This document shows positions 44,504 to 54,331 of a stretch of 64,000 nt of DNA, in pieces. Source of the DNA: Lolium rigidum. Taxonomy: Eukaryota; Streptophyta; Magnoliopsida; Poales; Poaceae. Each line of letters begins with the position of its first letter. Within the stretch, counting starts at the first letter, position 1. The notes beneath the pieces were generated by a model. That model was not told the origin of the DNA. It ran no database searches and worked only from the letters and a program-made list of their open reading frames with translations. Made by a program: the position numbers and the translations under genes. Location: NCBI RefSeq assembly GCF_022539505.1, contig NC_061514.1, forward strand, positions 331,311,090 through 331,375,089, given 5' to 3'.

Positions 44504-46148
44504 AACTACTTGAGCCCATCTTAATGGCTATAAAGAAAGAACTTCTTGGGAGATAACCCATGTGTTTTTTTTTACTACAGTACTTTATTTTATATTTGTG
44601 TCTTGGAAGTTGTTTACTACTGTAGCAACCTCTCCTTATCATGTTTTTGTGCCAAGTAAAGTCTCTATAGTAAGGTTCATACTAGATTTGGATTACTGCG
44701 CAGAGACAGATTTCTTTTCTGTCACGAATCTGGGCCTAATTCTCTGTTGGTAACTCAGAAAATTATGCCAATTTACGTGAGTGATCCTCAGATATGTACG
44801 CAACTTTAATTAGTTTTGAGTTTTTCCATTTGAGCAAGTCTGGTGCCATTTTAAAATTCGTCTTTACGGACTGTTCTGTTTTTGACAGATTCTGCCTTTT
44901 ATTTCGCATTGCTTCTTTTGTTGTGTTGGGTGGATTTCTTTGTTCCATTACCTTCCAGTAGCTTTGAGCAATGTCCAGAAGTGTTAAGAATGATTGTGTC
45001 ACCTCTGAACATGTGAGTTTTTGATTATGCACTAACCCTCTAATGAGTTTGCTTAAAGTTTGGTGTGAAAGAAGTTTTCAAGGGTCAAGAGAGGAGGATG
45101 ATATACTATGATCAAGAAGAGTGAAGAGTCTAAGCTTGGGGATGCCCCCGTGGTTCATCCCTGCATATTTTAAGAAGACTCAAGCATCTAAGCTTGGGGA
45201 TGCCCAAGGCATCCCCTTCTTCATCGACAACAGTATCAGGTTCCTTCTCTTGAAACTATATTTTTATTTGGTCACATCTTATGTACTTTACTTGGAGCGT
45301 CTGTATGTTTTTGTTTTTGTTTTGTTTGAATAAGTTCATCCTTGTGTGGGAGAGAGACACGCTCCGCTGGTTCGTATGAACACATGTGTTCTTAGCTCAT
45401 AATATTCATGGCGAAGTTTCCTCTTCGTTAAATTGTTATATGGTTGGAATTTGAAAATGCTACATGTAGTAATTCTAAAATGTCTTGGATAATGTGATAC
45501 TTGGAAATTGTTGTGCTCATGTTTAAGCTCTTGCATCATATGCTTTGCACCCATTAATGAAGAAATACATAGAGCTTGCTAAAATTTGGTTTGCATAATT
45601 GGTCTCTCTAAGGTCTAGATAATTTCTAGTAAAGAGTTTGAACAACAAGGAAGACGGTGTAGAGTCTTATAATGTTTACAATATGTATTTTATATGAGTT
45701 TTGCTGCACCGCTTCATACTTGTGTTTGTTTCAAATAACCTTGCTAGCCTAAACCTTGTATCGAGAGGGAATACTTCTCATGCATCCAAAATCCTTGAGC
45801 CAACCACTATGCCATTTGTGTCCACCATATCTACCTACTACATGGTATTTCTCCGCCATTCCAAAGTAAATTGCTTGAGTGCTACCTTTAAACAATTCAA
45901 ATTTTATTATCTCTTATTTGTGTCAATGTTTTATAGCTCATGAGGAAGTACGTGGTGTTTTATCTTTCGATCTTGTCATTTACTTCGGACGAGACTTTCA
46001 CAATGGACTAGTGGCTTCATCCGCTTATCCAATAACTTTGCATAAAGAGCTCGCAAAGGGGTTCCCAGCCCCAATTAATTAACTTCATTAATAATTCTCT
46101 TCACATGTTTTGCTCGATTCATCAGTAAGCAACTTAATTTTGCAAATA

Positions 46149-46238
46149 GACACTCCTCCATGGTATGTGAAAGGTTGGACGGCACCCGAAGGATTCGGTT
46201 AGCCATGGCTTGAGAAAGCAAAGGTGGGGAGGAGTGTC
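46149..46238 (+). other. candidate structured RNA module, element F copy 1
   Basis: Perfect 11-bp outer stem (46149-46159 with 46228-46238). Inner stem CCGAA/TTCGG with loop GGA (46186-46198). Stem GCTT/AAGC with GAGA tetraloop (46208-46219). Confidence 0.6.
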
Positions 46239-46261
46239 AACATAATAAAACTAAAATAAAA

Positions 46262-46349
46262 GGCACTCCTTCATGGTATGAGATTGTTGGCAGGCACCCG
46301 AAGGATTCGGTTAGCCATGGTTTGTGAAAGCAAGGTTGGAAGGAGTGCC
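46262..46349 (+). other. candidate structured RNA module, element F copy 2
   Basis: Perfect 11-bp outer stem GGCACTCCTTC/GAAGGAGTGCC (46262-46272 with 46339-46349), differing from copy 1 at two base pairs, both compensated. Inner stem CCGAA/TTCGG at 46298-46310. GTTT/AAGC stem (one T-G pair) with GTGA loop at 46320-46331. Tandem to copy 1 with a 23-nt spacer. Confidence 0.6.
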
Positions 46350-47058
46350 ACCCAAAAATAAATACACTAAAATACATGTGTAAACAAAAGAGAAGAGGGA
46401 TGATCTACCACGGTGGTAGAAATAACGTCCTTCATGGGAGCCGCTCTTGAAAGTCTGGTTGATAAGGTAGTTAGAGTACCCATTACCATTCGTTGACAAC
46501 AACAAACACCTCTCAAAACTTTACTTTTATACTCTCTTGATGTTTTTAAAACCAAAGCTCTAGCACAAATATAGCAATCGATGCTTTCCTCTTTGAAGGA
46601 CCATTCTTTTACTTTTATGTTGAGTCAGTTCACCTATCTCTCTCCACCTCAAGAAGCAAACACTTGTGTGAACTGTGCATTGATTCCTACATACTTGCAT
46701 ATTGCACTTGTTATATTACTCTATGTTGACAATATCCATGAGATATACATGTTATAAGTTGAAAGCAACCGCTGAAATTTAATCTTCCTTTGTGTTGCTT
46801 CAATACCTTTACTTTGATTTATTGCTTTATGAGTTAACTCTTATGCAAGACTTATTGATGCTTGTCTTGAAGTATTATTCATGAAAAGTCTTTGCTTTAT
46901 GATTCATTTGTTTACTCATGTCATTACCATTGTTTTGATCGCTGCATTCATTACATATGTTTACAATATGATCAAGTTTATGACGGCATGTCACTTCAGA
47001 AATTATCTTTGTTATCGTTTTACCTGCTCGGGACGAGCAGAACTAAGCTTGGGGATGC

Positions 47059-48785
47059 TGATACATCTCCAACGTATCTATAATTTCTTATGTTCCATGC
47101 CACATTATTGATGATATCTACATGTTTTATGCACATTATATGTCATGTTTATGCGTTTTCCGGAACTAACCTATTGACGAGATGCCGAAGGGCCAGTTCC
47201 TGTTTTCTGCTGTTTTTGGTTCCAGAAATCCTAGTAAGGAAATATTCTCGGAATCGGACGAAATCAAGACCCAGCATCCTATTTTGCCCGGAAGCATCCA
47301 GAACACCCGAGAACCGCCAGAGGAGGGCCCTGTGGGCCCCAGATGATAGGGTGGCGCGGCCTGGGCCCTGGCCGCGCCAGCCTATGGTGTCGTCGCCCCT
47401 TCGACCTTCTGACGCCGCCTCTTCGCCTATATAAAGGTCCCTGACCTAAAACCTCGATACGAAAAAGCCACGGTACGAAAAACCTTCCAGAGCCGCCGCC
47501 ATCGCGAAGCCAAGATGCGGGGGACAGGAGTCTCCGTTCCGGCACGCCGCCGGGACGGGGAAGTGCCCCGGAAGGCTCCTCCATCGACTCCACCGCCATC
47601 TTCATCACCGCTGCTTGCTCCCATGAGGAGGGAGTAGTTCTCCATCGAGGCTCGGGGCCGTGCCGGTAGCTATGTGGTTCATCTCTCTCCTATGTACTTC
47701 AATACAATAATCTCATGAGCTGCCTTACATGATTGAGATTCATATGATGATGCTTGTAATCTAGATGTCGTTATGCTAGTCAAGTGAATTTTACTTATGT
47801 GATCTCCGGAGACTCCTTGTCCCACGTGTGTAAAGGTGACAGTGTGTGCACCGTGTGGGTCTCTTAGGCTATATTTCACAGAATACTTATTCACTGTTAT
47901 GAATGACATAGTGAAGTGCTTATTTATATATCTTTATGATTGCAATATGTTTTGTATCACAATTTATCTATGTGCTACTCTAGCAATGTTATTAAAGTAG
48001 TTTTATTCCTCCTGCACGATGTAATGGTGACAGTTTGTGCATCCGTGTTAGTACTTGGTTTATGCTATGATCATGATCTCTTGTAGATTGCGAAGTTAAC
48101 TATTGCTATGATAGTATTGATGTGTATTATTCCTCCTACATAAGCATGAAGGTGACAGTGTGCATGCTACGTTAGTACTTGGTTTAGTCGTATTGATCTA
48201 TCTTACACTCTAAGGTTATTTAAATATGAACATTGAATTGTGGAGCTTGTTAACTCCGACATTGAGGGTTCGTGTAATCCTACGCAATGTGTTCATCATC
48301 CAACAAGAGAGTGTAGAGTATGCATTTATCTATTACGTTATGTGATCAATGTTGAGAGTGTCCACTAGTGAAAGTCTATTCCCTAGGCCTTGTTCCTAAA
48401 TATCGCTATCGCTGCTTGTTCTTGTTTTCTTGCGTTACTACTGCTGCGTTACTATCGCTTGTTTACTTCCCGCAATATTACTACCATCAGCTGCACGCCG
48501 ACAAGCACTTTTACGGCGCCGTACTACTGCTCATATTCATTCATACCACTTGTATTTCACTATCTCTTCGCCGAACTAGTGCACCTATTAGGTGTGTTGG
48601 GGACACAAGAGACTTCTTGCTTTGTGGTTGCAGGGTTGCTTGAGAGGGATATCTTTGACCTCTTCCTCCCTGAGTTCGATAAACCTTGGGTGATCCACTT
48701 AAGGGAAAACTTGCTGCTGTTCTACAAAACTCTGCTCTTGGAGGCCCAACACTGTCTACAGGAAAAGAAGCGTGAGTAGACATCA
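47059..48785 (+). repeat. 3' LTR of element F
   Basis: Begins TGATACATCTCC, a CG-to-CA change relative to the 5' LTR, and ends GTGAGTAGACATCA. 1727 bp. Confidence 0.92.
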
Positions 48786-48790
48786 GGACT

Positions 48791-48924
48791 ATGTTTGACC
48801 TCTACCTCCCTGAGTTCGATAAACCTTGGGTGATTCACTTAAGGGAAACTTGCTGCTGTTCTACAAACCTCTGCTCTTGGAGGCCCAACACTGTCTACAA
48901 GAATAGAAGCACACGTAGACATCA
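48791..48924 (+). repeat. second LTR of element B, part 2
   Basis: Continuation after F and its ggact duplication; ends CACGTAGACATCA at 48924. A second tRNA-Asp primer site with one change (TGGCGCCGTTGCCGAGGA, 48935-48952) follows. Confidence 0.9.
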
Positions 48925-49086
48925 AGCCATTTTCTGGCGCCGTTGCCGAGGAGGTAAGGTAAAAGGCACTCATACTCCGGTCCCATGTAACTAAGTTATT
49001 TTCTGGTGCCGTTGTAAGTGCTCGAATGTATCTCCTTTAGACTCTGCAATTGCGACTTTTTGTTTCTTGTTCACTAGTTAGGCATA

Positions 49087-52000
49087 ATGGAAAATAACAG
49101 TGAGCTTCTTAATCTATTTCCTGAGTTAAGACATGGATTGTTTGCTGCGAAAATTAAAAAACCTATGGAATCTTATTTGCATGCTAGTAGCAATGATATT
49201 AGTATGAACGCTTTGAACACCATTGTTGCTAATGATATGGAAAATTCTAAGCTTGGGGAAGCTGGTTTTGACTGTGCCAAGAAAGCCATCACCATGACTA
49301 GCAGCACCGGTATCCTAGTAGAACATGTATCTGAAAGATTACCCAGAAAATTTACCTGCAACCAAAGTGTAGCCAAGCCAACTCTGGATCAGATCAGGGT
49401 CGTTTGTCGATACCCTGATGTGTTTCCTGAAGGTCTACCCGGTATGCCCCCAGATCGGGATATCGAGTTTATCATCGAGTTAATCCCTGAAACAGGACCT
49501 ATAGCCCAGAGAGCCTATACCATGAACCCAGCAGAGTTAGTGGAACTGAAGAAACAACTGGATGATGAACTGTTAGCCAAAGGTCTGATCCGACCAAGTG
49601 CATCGCCTTGGAGATCCCCATTTTTGTTTGTGGATAAGAAAGACGGTGCCAGTCGTTTATGTACGGATTATTGTAAGCTTAATGATATCACCATAAAAAA
49701 CAAATACCCCTTGCCAAAGATAGAAGACATGTTTGACCAGTTGACCGGTGCCACAATGTTCTCTAAGATTGATCTTAGGACTGTTTATCATCAGCTGAAG
49801 ATCCGTGCAACGGATATCTCAAAGACTCCCTTCACCACCAGATATGGGTTGTATGAGTACAACGTCATGTCGTTTGGATTAACCAATGCCCCAGCTTATT
49901 TCATGAACCTCATGGATAAGATCTTCATGAACTTTTTGGATAAGTTTGTCGTTGTTTTCATTGATGACATCCTTATCTACTCCAAAACCGAAGAAGAACA
50001 TGAGCAACATTTGGAAATCATCCTAGAAACCCTTAGGCAGCACAAGTTGTATGCCAAGTTCAGCAAGTGCGAGTTTTGGTTGAAGGAAGTAGGATTCCTA
50101 GGACATATCTTGTCTGCAGGAGGAATAGCCGTAGATCCCGCCAAGATCAAAACAGTTGAAGAATGGAAAGCCCCAACCACTCAGACTGAAGTCCGTGCCT
50201 TTCTCGGATTGGCCGGATACTACCGTAGGTTTGTGGAAGGATTTTCCAGTATAGCCCGACCAATGACTCAACTGCTAAAGAAGGACAAGAAGTTTGAATG
50301 GACGGATAAATGTGAAGAAAGCTTCCAGACACTGAAAACAAGACTGACCACAGCCCCAATCCTGATCATGCCGGATATCACCAAACCATTTGACGTCTAC
50401 TGTGATGCATCCAAGATTGGTCTTGGATGTGTGTTGATGCAAGAAGGCAAGGTGATATCTTATCTGTCTCGGCAACTGAAGCAACATGAGCAGAACTACC
50501 CAACCCATGACCTCGATCTTGCAGCCGTAGTTTTAGCACTAAAAGTATGGCGACATTACCTCATGGGAAACCGATGCGAGATCTATTCAGATCATAAGAG
50601 CCTGAAGTACATTTTCACCCAGAAGGAACTAAACATGAGGCAGAGGGGATGGTTAGAGTTGATAAAGGATTATGACATGGAAATCCATTACCACCCCGGC
50701 AAAGCCAATGTAGTGGCAAATGCCCTGAGTAGACTGCCGTGTCAGTTGAACTCCATGATAGCAACAGAACAACCTAGCCTACACCAAGAGTTTGAGCATT
50801 TCAGAATGGAACTAGTGAGTGAAGGATTCCTAGCCACCATAGAGCTTCAGCCCACCTTGATTGGTCAGATCAAGGAAGCACAGAAGGGAAATGTCAGCAC
50901 CGACGGAATCAAGAACCAGATAGCTGCAGGGAAAGCACCAGGATTCACCGAAGATGAGGAAGGAGTTCTTTGGTACAACGGACGCCTGTGCGTGCCATCA
51001 GACTCAGAGTTGAAGCAAGTTATTCTGCAGGAAGCCCACGATACCCTTTATTCTATCCACCCCGGAGGTACCAAGATGTATCAAGATCTGAAGGAGCAAT
51101 TCTGGTGGCATGGAATGAAGAGAGAAATTGGAAGATACATCGCCAAGTGTGACATCTGTCAACGAGTCAAGGCAGAACATCAACGACCCGCAGGATTGCT
51201 GCAGCCACTGCAGATTCCAGAATGGAAGTGGGATTCAGGAGGAATGGACTTTATCACAGGTCTGCCCAAATCCAGCAAAGGAAATGATTCGATATGGGTA
51301 GTCATCGATAGACTGACCAAGGTAGCCCATTTCATCCCCGTCAAAACCACCTACCAAGGCCCAAAGTTAGCTGAGTTGTATATCTCTAGAATAGTCGCCT
51401 TGCACGGAACCCCGAAGTCGATAATGTCAGATACAGGATCACAATTCACCTCAAGGTTCTGGCAGAAAGTGCATGAAGGACTCGGAACCTGGCTGAATTT
51501 CAGCACAGCCTATCACCCGCAGACCGATGGACAGACTGAAAGGGTCAACCAGATACTAGAAGATAGGTTGATAGCCTGTGTGCTGGAGTATGGATCTAAG
51601 TGGGAAGACTGCCTGCCTTACGCAGAATTTTCATACAACAACAGTTACCAAGCCAGTTTACAGATGGCCCCCTTTGAAGCCTTGTACGGAAGGAAATGCC
51701 GTACCCCTCTGAATTGGTCGGAAGTCGGAGAAAGCCAAGTCTTTGGACCAGATGTTCTTCGAGAAGCCGAAGAGAAAGTGCACAAGATCCGAGAGTACCT
51801 CAAGACTGCTCAGTCAAGACATAAGAGTTACGTCGACAAGAGACGCCGAGAGATGACCTTTGAGATCGGAGATTTTGTCTACCTGAAGGTATCACCCCTC
51901 AAAGGAATGCAGAGATTCCAGCTGAAAGGAAAGCTTGCACCCCGATATGTCGGACCTTTCAAAGTTCTCAGCCGCCGAGGTGAAGTATCTTATCAACTGG

Positions 52001-52302
52001 AGCTAGCAGAAGAAATGGCGGCTGTTCACGACGTGTTTCACATCTCACTCCTCCAGAAGTGCCTAGAAGTCCCCGAGAAGACCGAAGTGTTCAAGAATAT
52101 CGATCACCGATCGGTGGATATCAACACGGACTTGACGTACCGCGAAGTGCCGATTCGCATCCTGGAGGAAGCTTACAGAACCACCCGCACCCGAAGCATC
52201 AAGTTCCTGAAGATTCAGTGGAGTAACCATACCGAAGACGAAGCCACTTGGGAGCGGGAGGAAGATATGAAGAAAGAATACCCAGATCTCTTTAGTACCT
52301 AA
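49087..52302 (+). pseudogene. pol: chimeric ORF: 62 codons of element B fused in frame to pol of element A
   Basis: 1071 codons without a stop. Residues 1-62 are the start of B's small ORF. The rest is A's polyprotein from just before the RT, so the protease is gone. RT: PLPKIED (209-214), catalytic Asp 229 in FSKIDL and Asp 293/294 in FIDD. RNase H: Asp 440, then Asp 477 where Glu is expected (DLDLAAVV), Asp 502, and Asn 545 where Asp is expected (VVANALSR). Integrase: His 651/658 and Cys 688/691 zinc finger, then Asp 721, Asp 782 and Glu 818 (35 residues between the last two). The C-terminal chromodomain at about 1018-1068 ([11 protein letters not shown]...WEREED) marks a chromovirus; it reads histone marks to guide integration. 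The open frame across the fusion is accidental, from a deletion at 49271/49272. Confidence 0.92.
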
Positions 52303-52348
52303 TTTTCTTCTAGATCTCGGGACGAGATCTTTTGTAAGGGGGAAGGGT

Positions 52349-52633
52349 TGGTAACATCCCAAATTTCAATAAAAGAAAAGAAGAAGAATTCCAGAGATTC
52401 AAAATTCAGAGCCAACAAAAACTTTTATTTGCATATAGTGCCATGCATAGGACTTGTGCATTTGAGTGATATGCCATGATGTTTGTTAATGTGTTATTGT
52501 GCTAAACCCTAAAACCCTAATGTGATCAAGTGAAGATCATTAACCAAATAAAATAAAAGAGAAAGAAATCAAATAAGAAAACCCTAATACCCTCACATAT
52601 GGTTTATGCCATTTTTACAAATCTTGACCCTAG
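52349..52633 (+). repeat. 3' LTR of element A, first part
   Basis: Begins TGGTAACATCCC after the purine tract ttgtaagggggaaggg. 285 bp until C'. Chromovirus LTRs of this type usually begin TGTAACATCCC, so one base appears changed or inserted. Confidence 0.75.
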
Positions 52634-53367
52634 TGTCGTCGTGGTGAACAAACAGATGCCATAGGATGGCTTATCTTGGGGCCGAATGGACGCTAGAGGA
52701 TTCGGGGGAGGGTTTATGACTAGATGGGATGAACTTCCGGATGGTTTCCTCAAGAACTTGGCCAAGGCCAGAGGTTGAAGAAGAAAGACACAAGGAAGAA
52801 CTCGCTCTAGATCACTATCTTCATTGATCTCCACAGGTTACAGGTTCGAGCTTACAGGGTTCTCTCTCTATCTTCTCCTATTGTTCCGCGCGTATGAAAG
52901 ATGCTGCCCCCTCTCCTTATATAGGGGAGAGGGTAGCTTACAGGACAAGAAACCCTAATGGGATCTTTGACTAGACAAACTACTTTTACAAAGATACTTT
53001 ACAAAGGTACTTTAATCATAGATGACGCCGGGGTCTTCTTTAAACAAGGAGGCTGACGTCCTCCGGCTTCTTTGGCCGTCATCCTCCTCTTTGTCTTCAG
53101 GCCTTCGTTTAAAGCCACTTTGCTTAGCTCATCCTTGTCCGCTAGCTCAGGAGAGAATCTTTGACTGGTCCTGCCGACATGTTCTTTCTTCCGGTCTCCG
53201 GCATCCTTTCTATCCGGTCCCGGTATACCCCTCTTTGGGGATACCGGCTTAGCTTACTTAGCCAAACTCCTATCTTTGAGTTCCGGTATAAATATTAAAC
53301 CGGTACCTTGATGGATAAGACCATCCGGTTTGGCATGCCTTTGGCATACCGGGGTCATCCCCCAACA
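52634..53367 (-). repeat. 3' LTR of element C'
   Basis: 734 bp, closely similar to the LTRs of C; same ends (plus strand TGTCGTCG...CCAACA). Confidence 0.9.
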
Positions 53368-53754
53368 TTAGTCCCCGAAGCTGGTATAGTCCGGCGGATC
53401 CTATCCAACAGACCATGCCAGGTTCCCATGTTCTTGTATACCGGTTTAATTTATCCGGCGCTCTGCTTGGCTCCGGCATCTTTGCCCGGACTCACGCCCT
53501 CTTTCTTTGCAAGGCATTCTCCGGCTGCCTATCTTCCGACATCTCGTTCACTTAATACTTCCTCGGCGAAGTCGAGAATATATCGGGTCCCGCGCCTGTC
53601 AGAGACATGCGCACTGTGACTGACGCGCCAGTGTCAGGGGTCACTTCCGTTCGGCTTCCGCGCGCGCATTAACTGCTGCACAGTGGATCCAACTACTTCT
53701 TTCGATCCGTGTGCGCCTCCCTGTGGCTCTTCGCTATCGCGCGTGTATCACCGC

Positions 53755-53847
53755 GCCACGTGGCGACACGCGGGGCGAACCGTCGCGGCCCACGGGCTGA
53801 ACCGCTACGGTTCAGCGGTTTTCTAGTCCACCTCTTCTCCTTTATAA
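53755..53847 (+). promoter_or_regulatory. promoter of the antisense gene in element C'
   Basis: G-box GCCACGTGGC at 53755-53764 and TTATAA at 53842-53847, same spacing as in C although flanking bases differ. Confidence 0.55.
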
Positions 53848-54331
53848 GGTCAAACCGCCCCTTCTCCTTCCTCTTCTTCGCACTTTTCCAGTTCCTCGCG
53901 CACCACCGCTCCTTGCTTGTACGCCTCCGCCACTCCGTTCGCTTGCTTGAGTTCCGCCGCCGAGCGAACCTTCGCCAGTGCGCCGCCGGACGTCGCCGGA
54001 CTTCGCCGCGGGAAGAACTTCTATGGCGCCTTTCTCTTGGCCGCGACATTGGCGCTTCTTCAAGCTTTTCTCCGCCTCACCGTCGCCGGAGCTCCTTGCC
54101 TACGGCAAGCTCGCCCAAACACCGGCGAACCTCTTCCTCTGCGACTCCGCTGCCCCAGGTTAGGCCTTATTCATGTTTACTCCTCTTTTGCTTGCAGTTC
54201 AGATCTTGAGTTTGGAAGCGTATTTATCCTTTCTTTTTCTTTGCTTTTTCTCTCTTTCGTAGATCTTCTCGCGGGGGTAGTTCTTGGGGAACTTGTTTTT
54301 CCGAGTAGATAGCGGGATTTCTCACACCCAA

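Larger units (their letters stand above)
44504..47058 (+). other. noncoding 3' internal region of element F
   Basis: It shares the cttcttgggagataaccc start (44539) with B and E, carries the PPT-like word plus hairpin at 45190-45216, then a block shared with D (about 45700-46560) that B and E lack, including two tandem structured modules (46149-46238 and 46262-46349). Confidence 0.7.
41883..48785 (+). mobile_element. element F: complete Athila-like non-autonomous Gypsy element
   Basis: 6903 bp with TSD ggact (41878-41882 and 48786-48790). Two LTRs (1735 and 1727 bp), tRNA-Asp primer site, one 240-codon ORF, long noncoding region, PPT at 47042-47058. No polymerase. It sits in B's second LTR, so it is younger than B. 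Confidence 0.92.
21438..49271 (+). mobile_element. element B: Athila-like Gypsy element with LTR-internal-LTR-partial internal structure
   Basis: Components: 5' LTR in two parts (21438-22005 and 36079-37014, split by C), internal region with tRNA-Asp primer site and small ORF (37015-40510), second LTR in two parts (40511-41882 and 48791-48924, split by F), then a second copy of the primer site and ORF start (48925-49271) that breaks off into A's pol. B encodes no polymerase. The extra internal copy after the second LTR shows a tandem LTR-internal-LTR-internal array, as produced by unequal or intra-element recombination, later truncated by deletion. Confidence 0.85.
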
